In this document: positions 1-9,436 of the stretch, piece after piece
Numbering within the stretch: the first letter of the stretch is position 1
Layout: the number at the start of each line of letters is the position of its first letter
From: an uncultured Eubacteriales bacterium
Lineage (GTDB): Bacteria; Bacillota; Clostridia; Christensenellales; CAG-138
Assembly: GCA_902801845.1 (NCBI GenBank)
Contig: CADCJW010000010.1
Location: forward strand, 64,019 to 123,916
DNA length: 59,898 nt
Reading direction: 5' to 3'
The notes under the pieces: generated by a model
What the model was told of the DNA's origin: nothing
Database searches by the model: none
The model's input: only the letters and a program-made list of their open reading frames with translations
Position numbers and translations under genes: made by a program

Positions 1-27
1 GGGAAGGGCGAAACCCTGAAGTTGTGA
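1..27 (+). CDS. possible 3' end of an upstream gene
   Basis: Frame 1 reads eight codons ending Gly-Glu-Thr-Leu-Lys-Leu and then TGA at 25-27, followed at once by a terminator hairpin. This fits the last residues of a plus-strand gene that begins outside the window. The fragment is too short to assign a product, and the frame could be open by chance. Confidence 0.3.
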   Translation, partial: GKGETLKL

Positions 28-40
28 CGATGACAGAACA

Positions 41-76
41 AAAAAAGAGCCGTCCTGCAAGGCGGCTCTCTTTTTT
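41..76. terminator. bidirectional intrinsic terminator
   Basis: A 7-bp stem AGAGCCG/CGGCTCT at 46-52 and 63-69 is flanked by an A-run on the left and a T-run on the right. It can end the upstream plus-strand gene and the minus-strand zinc-ribbon gene. Confidence 0.85.
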
Positions 77-84
77 CGATTTGC

Positions 85-366
85 TTATCTCTGGGCGCGA
101 TGCTTGGCGTAGCAGGCGGAGCAGTAGATGGGCTTGTCGTTCCGGGGCAGGAAGGGCACCTTGGTGGGCGCGCCACAGTCCGCGCAAACGGCGTCGTGCA
201 TCTCGCGATTCTCGTTGCGGGAAGCGTTCTTGCGGTTGTTCCTGCACTCCCTGCAGCGAACGGGCTCGTTCTGGAAGCCCTTCTCGGCATAGAATTCCTG
301 CTCACCGGCGGTGAAAACGAACTCACGGCCGCAATCCCTGCAGATCAAAGTCTTGTCTTCGAACAT
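85..366 (-). CDS. small double zinc-ribbon protein (CxxC-x17-CxxC type)
   Basis: A 93-residue soluble protein with two four-cysteine zinc ribbons. The first (CRDC ... CREC) matches the 'probable zinc-ribbon' family, with its EQxFY and KGF signature between the cysteine pairs. The second (CADC, 17 residues, CSAC) matches the CxxC-x17-CxxC domain. Fold and zinc binding are inferred from the motifs; the cellular role is unknown, with nucleic-acid binding or a stress role likely. I chose the ATG at 366 because AAGGGGAAAG lies just upstream; a longer reading to 444 would enter the structured RNA. The gene sits directly downstream of that RNA, apparently on the same transcript. Confidence 0.85.
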   Translation of the reverse strand: MFEDKTLICRDCGREFVFTAGEQEFYAEKGFQNEPVRCRECRNNRKNASRNENREMHDAVCADCGAPTKVPFLPRNDKPIYCSACYAKHRAQR

Positions 367-404
367 TGTACTTTCCCCTTTTGGTATGATGATGTTTGGC
401 GCTG

Positions 405-615
405 CCGGTATGGCTGACCTGGTCTTTGCCCCCACACTCGCCAACAGGAGGGTTCGCTCCTAAGCCTTCATAGCTCCCCACTACTGCCTCTCTCGGTTTC
501 CCGGTTGGTCTTACCTCTAAGCCGCACCATGCTCACGGGACCTTTGCCCGCTTACGTGGATCGTTTCGCCTGCGACTGGCCTCGACTTGCAACCACAGAC
601 CCATACAAGAGCACC
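405..615 (-). ncRNA. candidate structured RNA, free-standing or 5' leader of the zinc-ribbon gene
   Basis: About 210 nt with no credible gene, starting just after a strong promoter. Its ends pair over long range: GUAUGG (601-606) with CCAUAC (408-413), followed inward by CUG/CAG, UGGU/ACCA and UGC/GCA, which gives an imperfect helix of about 16 bp closing the domain. Smaller hairpins lie inside, such as AGGAG/CUCCU. No terminator separates it from the zinc-ribbon start at 366, so it may be a leader or a processed RNA. I do not recognise it as tmRNA, SRP RNA, RNase P RNA, 6S RNA or a T-box. Length, closed architecture and host class suggest testing the raiA RNA family first. That suggestion is inference. 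Confidence 0.6.
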
Positions 616-622
616 AAATAGT

Positions 623-651
623 ATTATACCGATTCAAATTAGGAATTGCAA
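623..651 (-). promoter_or_regulatory. sigma-A promoter of the structured RNA
   Basis: TTGCAA at 646-651, a 17-nt spacer and a perfect TATAAT at 623-628 on the minus strand. Transcription should start near 615, at the edge of the closed RNA domain. The clpB terminator lies just upstream, so this is an independent unit. Confidence 0.8.
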
Positions 652-699
652 ACGGTTTACGGCCTTTTTGCCGGGGACAAAAAAATATATTTCTACTGC

Positions 700-738
700 G
701 GACAAAACAAGACGGCGGACCCGGAAAGGCCCGCCGTC
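700..738 (-). terminator. terminator of clpB
   Basis: Stem GACGGCGG/CCGCCGTC (731-738 and 711-718) followed on the minus strand by a TTGTTTTG tract. It lies 15 bp after the clpB stop. Confidence 0.8.
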
Positions 739-752
739 CCAGCTTCAGGCTG

Positions 753-3341
<2,589 letters not shown>

Positions 3342-3370
3342 AGGATGACCCCCTTTCGGTTAAAGGTTGT

Positions 3371-3532
3371 TTTTTTGCCGCTTTTTCTTTTCAGGTGAAA
3401 AGAAAAAGCGGCGGAAAAAGAAAAGCACAAGAATAGATAATGGTTCAGGCAAGAAAGGATCGCTCTTTCTTAAAGTTCTTTTTGGTCCTTTTTCTTTCAA
3501 GAAAAAGGATCGGGCTTTGAATAAACACCTCT
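3371..3532. repeat. dispersed three-hairpin intergenic repeat, copy A
   Basis: The left end is a 15-bp inverted repeat built on CCGCTTTTTCTTTTC with a 4-nt loop. The right end is a hairpin built on CCTTTTTCTTT. A central hairpin (AAGAAAG/CTTTCTT) lies between them. The flanks match copy B at 7912-8062 closely, but the central stem sequence is unrelated although still self-complementary. The copy fills the gap between the htpG stop and the clpB start. Confidence 0.85.
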
Positions 3533-3533
3533 A

Positions 3534-5429
3534 TTACATAAATTTGCAGACCAGCTCCGAGAACGCCGCCGGATCATCCAGCGGCAACCCCGCCATGAGC
3601 CGCGCCTGCTGGTAGATGAGCTCCGCATACTCCTTCCGATCCGTATCGGAGAGGGTGGCGAGCTTCTGGAACACCGGATGCTCCGGGTTCAGCTCCAGCA
3701 CGAACTCCATGGGCAGCTCCCCGGCGTTGGGCATGGCCTTCAACACCTTGTACATCTCGATGGACACGCCGCCCTCGCCGTTGAGGCACGCCACGCTCTT
3801 GGTGAGCCGGTCGGAGAGCTTCACTTCCTTCACCTTCCCGGCGAGATCCTCCTTCAGCTTCTCCAGAAGATCCTTGCTCTCGGCGGCCTTCTCCTCCATG
3901 GCCTTCTTCTCCTCCTCGGAGGCAAGGCCCAGATCCTCGTCCGTGGCCGCCTTGAAGGGTTTCTCCTCGTAGCTGGCCAACACCCGCACGGCGAACTCGT
4001 CCACGTCGTCCGTCATGCAGAGGAGGTCGTACCCCTTGTCCCGGATGAGCTCCGCCTGAGGCAGGCCCAGGCAGTGTCCGAGGGAATCGCCCGCGGCGTA
4101 GTAGATGGCCTTCTGGTCCTCCTTCATGGCCGCCACGTACTCGTGGAGGGTCACGTCCTTCTCCTCCCGGGCGGAATAGAACAGCAGCAGGTCCTTCAAA
4201 AAGTCCGCGTTCATGCCGTACTGGTCGTAGACACCGAACTTGATGCTCTGGGCAAAGGCCTTATAGAAGGTCTCGTACTTCTCCCGGTCCCCGTCCAGCA
4301 TCTTCTTGAGCTCGGATTGGATCTTCTTCTTCAGGTTGTTGGCGATGGCCTTCAGCTGCCGATCGTGCTGCAGCATCTCCCGGGAGATGTTCAGCGACAG
4401 ATCCGGCGAATCCACCAGCCCCTTCACGAACCCGAAGTAGTCCGGGAGCAGGTCTTCGCAGGCGTCCATGATCATGACGCCGTTGCTGTAGAGCTTCAGC
4501 CCCCGCTTATACCCCTTGGTGAAGAAGTCCCAGGGCGCCTTTTTGGGGATGAACAGCAGGGCGGTATAGGACACGGCCCCCTCCACGGACACCCGGATGG
4601 TGGTCAGCGGGTCGTCGACGTCGAAGAAGTTGTCCCGATAGAACCGGGCGTACTCCTCCTCCGTGACCTCGCCCTTGCTGCGCTTCCACAGGGGGACCAT
4701 GGAGTTCAAAACCGCGTCCTCCATGACCGTCTCGTACTCCTGTGGTTTGCCCTCCTCCTTCTCGCCCTTGGGTACCCGCTTCTCCTCCATCATACGGATG
4801 GGGTAGCGGACGTAGTCGCTGTATTTCTTCACCAACGACTTGAGGGTATACTCCCGCAGGTACTGGCTGTAATCTTCGCCCTCCTCGTCGTCCTTCAGCG
4901 TCAACACGATCTGGGTGCCCACGGTGGGGTAGTCGAAGGGCTTCACGGTGTAGCCGTCCTGACCGTCGCTCTCCCACAGGTGGCCCTCCCCGTCCTCGGT
5001 GCGGGAATAGACTTTGATGTTCTTCGATACCATGAAAGCGGAATAGAAGCCCACGCCGAACTGGCCGATCACGTCCACCTCGGGGGCGGCCTTGCCCTCC
5101 TCGGACTTATCCATGGCCTGCTTGAAGGCCAGGGTGCCGCTCTTGGCGATGGTGCCCAGATCCTCCTCCAGCTCCTTCTCGGTCATGCCGCAGCCGTTAT
5201 CGGTGATGGTCAGCGTCCGGGTCGTTTCGCTGGGGGTCAGGCGGATGAAGTAATCGCTCCGATCCATGCCCTCGCCGCCCTTCTGCATGGCGGCGTAGTA
5301 CCGCTTGTCGATGGCGTCGCTGGCGTTACTGATGAGCTCCCGCAAAAAGATCTCCTTATGGGTATAGATGGAATGGATCATCATGTCCAGCAGCCGCTTG
5401 GACTCCGCCTTGAACTGTTTCTTTGCCAT
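3534..5429 (-). CDS. htpG: molecular chaperone HtpG (Hsp90)
   Basis: A 631-residue Hsp90 that folds or holds client proteins through an ATP-driven clamp cycle in the cytoplasm. The N-terminal GHKL ATPase motifs are clear: ELISNASDAIDK, DNGCGMT and GQFGVGFYSAFMVS. The middle domain includes NISREMLQ, and the C-terminal dimerisation region is complete, so the gene looks intact. Transcription should start from a promoter whose initial transcribed region carries a perfect CIRCE operator. That predicts control by the HrcA repressor and places the gene in the GroE/DnaK-type heat-shock regulon. In B. subtilis htpG is not under HrcA. clpB follows downstream. Confidence 0.97.
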   Translation of the reverse strand: MAKKQFKAESKRLLDMMIHSIYTHKEIFLRELISNASDAIDKRYYAAMQKGGEGMDRSDYFIRLTPSETTRTLTITDNGCGMTEKELEEDLGTIAKSGTLAFKQAMDKSEEGKAAPEVDVIGQFGVGFYSAFMVSKNIKVYSRTEDGEGHLWESDGQDGYTVKPFDYPTVGTQIVLTLKDDEEGEDYSQYLREYTLKSLVKKYSDYVRYPIRMMEEKRVPKGEKEEGKPQEYETVMEDAVLNSMVPLWKRSKGEVTEEEYARFYRDNFFDVDDPLTTIRVSVEGAVSYTALLFIPKKAPWDFFTKGYKRGLKLYSNGVMIMDACEDLLPDYFGFVKGLVDSPDLSLNISREMLQHDRQLKAIANNLKKKIQSELKKMLDGDREKYETFYKAFAQSIKFGVYDQYGMNADFLKDLLLFYSAREEKDVTLHEYVAAMKEDQKAIYYAAGDSLGHCLGLPQAELIRDKGYDLLCMTDDVDEFAVRVLASYEEKPFKAATDEDLGLASEEEKKAMEEKAAESKDLLEKLKEDLAGKVKEVKLSDRLTKSVACLNGEGGVSIEMYKVLKAMPNAGELPMEFVLELNPEHPVFQKLATLSDTDRKEYAELIYQQARLMAGLPLDDPAAFSELVCKFM

Positions 5430-5454
5430 GTTGTTTCACCTCAATCTTCTCTTT

Positions 5455-5481
5455 TTAGCACTCAACCGCATAGAGTGCTAA
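5455..5481. promoter_or_regulatory. CIRCE operator (HrcA binding site)
   Basis: A perfect inverted repeat TTAGCACTC, 9 nt, GAGTGCTAA, identical to the CIRCE consensus. It lies between the htpG promoter and its start codon, where HrcA would block transcription at normal temperature. Confidence 0.97.
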
Positions 5482-5492
5482 CCACTGTCCAT

Positions 5493-5521
5493 ACTATACC
5501 CCCGCCCCCGCGGAAAATCAA
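5493..5521 (-). promoter_or_regulatory. htpG promoter
   Basis: TTGATT (5516-5521), a 17-nt spacer and TATAGT (5493-5498) on the minus strand. The predicted start is near 5486, so the CIRCE lies at about +5 to +31. Confidence 0.8.
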
Positions 5522-5584
5522 CCGCCTGGCCGGGGTTTTTGCAATAGTGTCACAATTTCGTTTGAATTGCCTGCGGAACGGCTT

Positions 5585-5863
5585 TCACCCCTCCCACACC
5601 GGCATGTTGTGCCAGAGGTAGCTTAGGGGCGGGGGTGGCTGACATTCCGCCTTTTTTTGCCGCAGGTGGGCCTGGGCCGCCTCTCGGGTGGGGAAGAGCC
5701 GGTCGGGCCGGACTCGGATGCCGCCGCCCGTGTCGGGGAAGCGGACGGTGTACAGGCCCCCGGCCTGGCCGCGGACGACCGCCTCCCGAACGGTGCGGCA
5801 GGACTCCACCAGATAGACGATCTGACCCGCCCGCAGGGCGGTTTTCGGCAGGGGCTTCTCCAT
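5585..5863 (-). CDS. conserved small protein of unknown function
   Basis: A 92-residue soluble protein that I do not recognise. The N-terminal half has a small beta-barrel look (GQIVYLVESC ... GGLYTVRFPDTGG ... RPDRLF), followed by a short helix rich in Ala and Gln and a proline-rich stretch. An SH3- or KOW-like fold is possible but unproven. There is no Shine-Dalgarno sequence. A promoter's -10 hexamer ends only 6 nt before the ATG, so the mRNA may be leaderless. The gene ends upstream of the htpG promoter on the same strand with no clear terminator between them. Confidence 0.65.
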   Translation of the reverse strand: MEKPLPKTALRAGQIVYLVESCRTVREAVVRGQAGGLYTVRFPDTGGGIRVRPDRLFPTREAAQAHLRQKKAECQPPPPLSYLWHNMPVWEG

Positions 5864-5869
5864 ACCTAA

Positions 5870-5898
5870 AGTCTATCCGCCCCCCGCCGTCCGGGCAA
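5870..5898 (-). promoter_or_regulatory. promoter abutting the start codon (possible leaderless gene)
   Basis: TTGCCC (5893-5898), a 17-nt spacer and TAGACT (5870-5875). Only 6 nt separate the -10 hexamer from the ATG at 5863. Confidence 0.6.
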
Positions 5899-5960
5899 AT
5901 GAACAAAGTATGATTCAGCCCTGGTAATGGGACGGTTGGCCGCGCCCGCTTCCACCCACG

Positions 5961-5987
5961 AAAAAAAGCGCCCTGCAGGGCGCTTTT
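5961..5987 (-). terminator. terminator of the DUF1292 gene
   Basis: Palindromic stem GCGCCCTGCAGGGCGC at 5968-5983 followed on the minus strand by seven Ts. Confidence 0.9.
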
Positions 5988-6000
5988 CGTTGTCTTTCGC

Positions 6001-6330
6001 TTACTTGCGATCCTCGCAGTCCTTCTCGTCGCAGTTGGCGCAGTCCTCGTCGCAATAGACCTCGTCCAGCATCTTCTCCACGATCTCGGTGAGCTCGTCC
6101 ATCTTGTCCTCGTCGGCGGGCAGGAAGATCTCGTCCTCGCCCTCCACGGTGACCTTCATGATATAGACCTCGGTCTCCGCGTCCTCGTCCTGCTCGGACT
6201 CCAGGTCGAAGAGGATGGCGTACTCCTGGCCCTCATGCTCGAAATAGTCCCAAACCTCCATCTGGAATTCGTTGCCTTCCTCGTCGGAAAACGTGACCAG
6301 ATCCAGTTCTTCTTCGTTTATATTTTCCAT
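6001..6330 (-). CDS. DUF1292 family acidic protein
   Basis: A 109-residue, very acidic cytoplasmic protein. The pattern of 'D/E-E-G-N-E-x-x-x-E-V' near residues 16-27, then a 'Y-A-I-L' strand and 'V-Y-I-M-K-V', is the hallmark of DUF1292, a small family common in Bacillota next to housekeeping genes; its function is unknown. The last 15 residues add four cysteines (CDED-CANC-DEKDC), which may bind a metal and are not a general family feature. AAGGAG precedes the ATG, and a good promoter and terminator flank the gene, so it is monocistronic. Confidence 0.9.
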   Translation of the reverse strand: MENINEEELDLVTFSDEEGNEFQMEVWDYFEHEGQEYAILFDLESEQDEDAETEVYIMKVTVEGEDEIFLPADEDKMDELTEIVEKMLDEVYCDEDCANCDEKDCEDRK

Positions 6331-6361
6331 GGTATTTCTCCTTTTCCTCTAAGATGGGGAT

Positions 6362-6390
6362 ATTCTACCCTATCCCGCCGCAATTTTCAA
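6362..6390 (-). promoter_or_regulatory. promoter of the DUF1292 gene
   Basis: TTGAAA (6385-6390), a 17-nt spacer and TAGAAT (6362-6367) on the minus strand. Confidence 0.75.
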
Positions 6391-6461
6391 TAGCCACTTT
6401 CGTATTTTGACCGATGAAACGGCGCAAGGCCCCTGTTTTTTTGCCAAATCCCAAAAAACAG

Positions 6462-6490
6462 TTGAAATCCCGTGTTTTTTTCTATATCAT
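6462..6490 (+). promoter_or_regulatory. promoter of the DauR-like regulator
   Basis: TTGAAA (6462-6467), a 17-nt spacer and TATCAT (6485-6490), 46 nt upstream of the start codon. Confidence 0.65.
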
Positions 6491-6536
6491 TACAGTATGA
6501 GGCGGCAGTTCCCCCTCGTTTAGAAAGGATTTTTAT

Positions 6537-7169
6537 ATGGACCTTGATTTTTACAGACGGCTGGCCAAGGCGCTGGCGACGGAATTTGGCGAGAACTGCG
6601 AGGTGCTGGTCCACGATTTGACGGGCGGGGACCCGGAACACACCATCGTGGCCATCGAAAACGGGCACGTGTCCCGCCGGCAAAAAGGGGACGGCCCCTC
6701 TCAGGTGGCGCTGGAGGCCATGCAGGAGAAGCACCCGGAGAATCTGCAGGATCGGTCCGGCTATCTTTTGAAGACCCACGACGGGCGGATCGTCAAGTCC
6801 AGCACCGTCTATATCCGCAACGAGCAGGGGGGCGTGGACGGCATCTTCTGCGTGAATTACGACATCACCAACCTGCTCATGGCCCAGAAGGCGGTGGGGA
6901 GCCTCCTCGCCCACGGGGAGGAGCCCAAGGCCGACACCAGTATCCCCCAGAACGTGAACGAGCTTTTGGACGACCTCATCGAGCAGAGCGTGGCGAAGGT
7001 GGGCAAGCCTGTGGCCCTCATGACCAAGGACGACAAGATCGCCGCCATCCAGTTTCTCAACAACGCCGGAGCCTTTCTGGTCACCAAGAGCGGCGACAAG
7101 ATCAGCAAGTATTTCGGCATCAGCAAATACACCCTCTACTCCTACATCGACGCCAGCAAGAACCTGTGA
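6537..7169 (+). CDS. YheO/DauR-type transcriptional regulator
   Basis: A 210-residue regulator with the two-domain build of the YheO/DauR family: an N-terminal PAS-like ligand domain (about 1-115, with the family pattern 'EVLVHDL ... IVAIENGHVS ... GIFCVNYDIT') and a C-terminal helix-turn-helix (about 150-208, 'AIQFLNNAGAFLVTKSGDKISKYFGIS'). DauR itself controls D-arginine catabolism in Pseudomonas; most Bacillota members have unknown ligands, and no D-amino-acid gene is adjacent. It has its own promoter and terminator, so its targets are likely elsewhere. Confidence 0.88.
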   Translation: MDLDFYRRLAKALATEFGENCEVLVHDLTGGDPEHTIVAIENGHVSRRQKGDGPSQVALEAMQEKHPENLQDRSGYLLKTHDGRIVKSSTVYIRNEQGGVDGIFCVNYDITNLLMAQKAVGSLLAHGEEPKADTSIPQNVNELLDDLIEQSVAKVGKPVALMTKDDKIAAIQFLNNAGAFLVTKSGDKISKYFGISKYTLYSYIDASKNL

Positions 7170-7179
7170 CAAAAATGAA

Positions 7180-7209
7180 CCCCCTTCTCATGGAAGGGGG
7201 TCTTTTTTT
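7180..7209. terminator. convergent terminator
   Basis: Stem CCCCCTTC/GAAGGGGG (7180-7187 and 7193-7200) followed by a T-run on the plus strand. On the minus strand it lies directly behind the yqeC stop. Confidence 0.88.
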
Positions 7210-7900
7210 ATATGCTTGCGCCCAGGTTTTTCAGGGACAAGATCACGGCCTCGTGGCCCGCGGCCCGGAGCCGGGCGGCCACGGACTCGGCCCGAGAAAA
7301 GAGGGCCCCGTCGTCGGCCTGGTTCAGCACGTACAGGGGAGCGTAGCGGCCATAGCCCTGCAGCAGCAGGGCGGCGAAGCCGTCCTCCGTCAGGGGGCCG
7401 TCGGAGAGAACGTGCCGCCGGAGGGCCAGGTCCGCCCGGTGGCAGACCTGTTGAAGGGGCCGGCCCAGGGCGGAGAGTCCAGAGAGGACCAGGACCCGAT
7501 CCGTGTACTGGGGGATCACCGGCTCCCATACCGCCGGGTATTTCACCGGGCGGCGGGCGGCGCCGTCGGCCTCCACCAATATCCGGTCCGCCTGGCGGCG
7601 CAGGATGGTCCACATGTCCTCCGAGGGGCCCTTCAGCTTCCCCTCCGAAAGGGAGCGCCCGGCCACGGGGGTGAACCCGGCCCGCCAGATAGAGAGAAGG
7701 TCCCCTTCGTCAGGCCGGTCCCACAGGACGCAGCCATCGGGCAGCTCGGCCTGGATGTGGGTGGAGGTGGTCAGGACCGCCTTTTCCTTTTGTATGGCCC
7801 ATTCCCGGCCCAGGGCGTACAGCAGGGAGGTCTTACCCCCCGCGCCGCACAGGGCCACGAGACGGGCGTTTTGGAGCGATAGTTGATCGATCAATGGCAT
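7208..7900 (-). CDS. yqeC: YqeC-like selenium-dependent hydroxylase accessory protein
   Basis: A 230-residue protein of the YqeC family (putative selenium-dependent hydroxylase accessory protein). The N-terminus has the P-loop-like GAGGKTSLL, followed by 'VLTTSTHIQ' and 'ILVEADGAARRPVKYPA', all typical of the family. The family is linked to maturation of selenium-containing molybdenum hydroxylases, usually beside xdhC, yqeB or mocA genes, but none of these is nearby. I prefer the ATG at 7900; a start at 7927 would add nine Lys/Arg-rich residues encoded by repeat copy B. No clear Shine-Dalgarno sequence is present, because the repeat abuts the start. Confidence 0.8.
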   Translation of the reverse strand: MPLIDQLSLQNARLVALCGAGGKTSLLYALGREWAIQKEKAVLTTSTHIQAELPDGCVLWDRPDEGDLLSIWRAGFTPVAGRSLSEGKLKGPSEDMWTILRRQADRILVEADGAARRPVKYPAVWEPVIPQYTDRVLVLSGLSALGRPLQQVCHRADLALRRHVLSDGPLTEDGFAALLLQGYGRYAPLYVLNQADDGALFSRAESVAARLRAAGHEAVILSLKNLGASI

Positions 7901-7911
7901 TTTTCTTTTGC

Positions 7912-8062
7912 CGCTTTTTCTTTTCAATGAAAAGAAAAAGCGGCGGAAAAAGAAAAGCTCAAGAATGGCAAGGGGGAAGGTGCGAAGACACTTTCCCCCC
8001 TAAAGTTCTTTTTGGTTCTTTTTCTTTCAAGAAAAAGAACACAGGCTTTCAATAAACACCTA
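7912..8062. repeat. dispersed three-hairpin intergenic repeat, copy B
   Basis: Same layout and orientation as copy A: a left palindrome on CCGCTTTTTCTTTTC, a shared middle tract GGAAAAAGAAAAGC, a central hairpin (here GGGGGAAGGTG with CACTTTCCCCC), then AAAGTTCTTTTTGG and a right hairpin GTTCTTTTTCTT/AAGAAAAAGAAC. Copy B fills the gap between the SPFH gene stop and the yqeC start. Confidence 0.85.
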
Positions 8063-9382
8063 TTACTTCACGATATCGTCGTCCGTGAAGGGGTCGCCGC
8101 ACTCGGGGCAGAACTTGGGCGGATGGGCGGGGTCCTCCGGCTCCCAGCCGCACTTGTCGCACTTATAGAGGGGCGCGTCGGCGGGCTTCTTTTCGCCGCA
8201 CTCCTGGCAGAACTTGCCCAAGTTCACGGTGCCGCACTTGGGGCAGGTCCAGCCCTTCTTCTCCTCGGGCTTCCTCTCGCCGCACTCGGCGCAGAACTTG
8301 CCGGTGTTGCCGGTCTTGCCACACTTGGGGCAGGTCCAGCCGGCGGGCGCCGCCGCGGGAGTTGCGGGCTGGGCGGAGGGCTGATACATATGGAGGCCGC
8401 CGAAGCCGCCGCCCTGGCCGCCGGTCACGTTGTTGGCCATGTTGCCGGCCATGTTCATGCCCATGAAGCCCATCATGGCGCCGTTCTCGTTGCTGGCCGC
8501 GCCCTGGAGCGCCTCACCCACCACCATGGTGCCGTAGGTGCTGGCCGCCGCATTCTGGAGCTTCTTGATCCGCTCCTCGTCCTCGGGGTTAGCGTTGACG
8601 GAGCTGACGCCCACGGACACGATGGAGATGCCGCGAAGCTCCGCCCACTTGGGGCTCAGCACGGCGTTCATGGAATCGGCCAGCTCCATGGTGTGGCCGG
8701 GCAGAGCGGAGTAGCGGATGCCCATGTCGGAGATCTTGGCGAAAGCGGGCTGCAGGGCGGTCAAGAACTCGCTCTTGAGCTGGCTGTCGATCCGGTCCCG
8801 GGTGTAGTCGCCGGAGACGTTGGCCGCCACGTTCTTATAGAAGAGCATGGGATCGGTGAGCTTGTAGGAGTACTCGCCGAAGCAGCGGATGCCGATCTCG
8901 GTGTCCAGGTTGATGTTGGGATAGTAGACCCTAAAGCCCACGGGGTTGGCGGTGCCGTACTTGTTGCCCACGATCTCCTTGATGTTGAAGTAGTAGACCC
9001 GCTGGTCCTTGGCGGTGTCGCCGCCGAAGGTGAACCGCTTCTTCAGAACCTCCCAGGTCTTCTTCAGATTCTCGCCCAGGCTGCCGTAGAAGATGGAGGG
9101 CTCGGTGGACTTGTCCCAGACAAACTCGCCGGGCTGGGCCGTGAACTCCACGATGCCGCCCTGGTCCACGATCATCATGCACTGGCCGTCGTTGACGGCG
9201 ATGATGGACCCGTTGGAGATGATGTTGTCGCTTCCCCGGGTGTTGCTGCTCTTGCCGTTAGTGCGCTTGACGCCCCTGCGCATGAGCACGTTCTCGGGCA
9301 GGGAATCACAGTAGAAATACTCCCGCCACTGGTCGGCCAGGACCGTGGTCAGCGTTGCGCCGACTGCTTGGATAAGACCCAT
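8063..9382 (-). CDS. SPFH-domain protein with C-terminal zinc ribbons (YdjI-like)
   Basis: A 439-residue protein of the SPFH/'virion core' family represented by B. subtilis YdjI. The SPFH domain covers about 1-270 (it opens MGLIQAVGA; helical stretch with 'EEERIKKLQNAAAS'). A Met/Gly/Asn-rich linker follows, then three or four zinc ribbons (about 345-439: CPKCG, CAECG, CPKCG, CQECG, CDKCG, CPECG). Members act at the membrane, scaffolding stress-response complexes with PspA-type or Tim44-like partners. Here the gene follows a Tim44-like gene by 54 bp on the same strand, so the two probably work together. AAGGAG precedes the ATG. Confidence 0.88.
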   Translation of the reverse strand: MGLIQAVGATLTTVLADQWREYFYCDSLPENVLMRRGVKRTNGKSSNTRGSDNIISNGSIIAVNDGQCMMIVDQGGIVEFTAQPGEFVWDKSTEPSIFYGSLGENLKKTWEVLKKRFTFGGDTAKDQRVYYFNIKEIVGNKYGTANPVGFRVYYPNINLDTEIGIRCFGEYSYKLTDPMLFYKNVAANVSGDYTRDRIDSQLKSEFLTALQPAFAKISDMGIRYSALPGHTMELADSMNAVLSPKWAELRGISIVSVGVSSVNANPEDEERIKKLQNAAASTYGTMVVGEALQGAASNENGAMMGFMGMNMAGNMANNVTGGQGGGFGGLHMYQPSAQPATPAAAPAGWTCPKCGKTGNTGKFCAECGERKPEEKKGWTCPKCGTVNLGKFCQECGEKKPADAPLYKCDKCGWEPEDPAHPPKFCPECGDPFTDDDIVK

Positions 9383-9436
9383 AGTTTGTTTCGCTCCTTT
9401 TCTATAGTGTGTATGGTCGTTCAGGTTCCTGTGAAG

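Noticed and set aside
405..615. T-box, SRP RNA, tmRNA or RNase P RNA for the structured RNA
   Set aside because: I could not find the T-box sequence, the SRP tetraloop/GGAAG signature, a tRNA-like end or the RNase P core motifs.
3342..3370. CIRCE or separate heat-shock promoter for clpB
   Set aside because: No TTAGCACTC half-site or convincing -35/-10 pair was found between clpB and the repeat.
3367..3615. Lys-rich plus-strand frame inside repeat copy A
   Set aside because: Generated by the A-rich palindromes of the repeat; not preserved as a frame in copy B.
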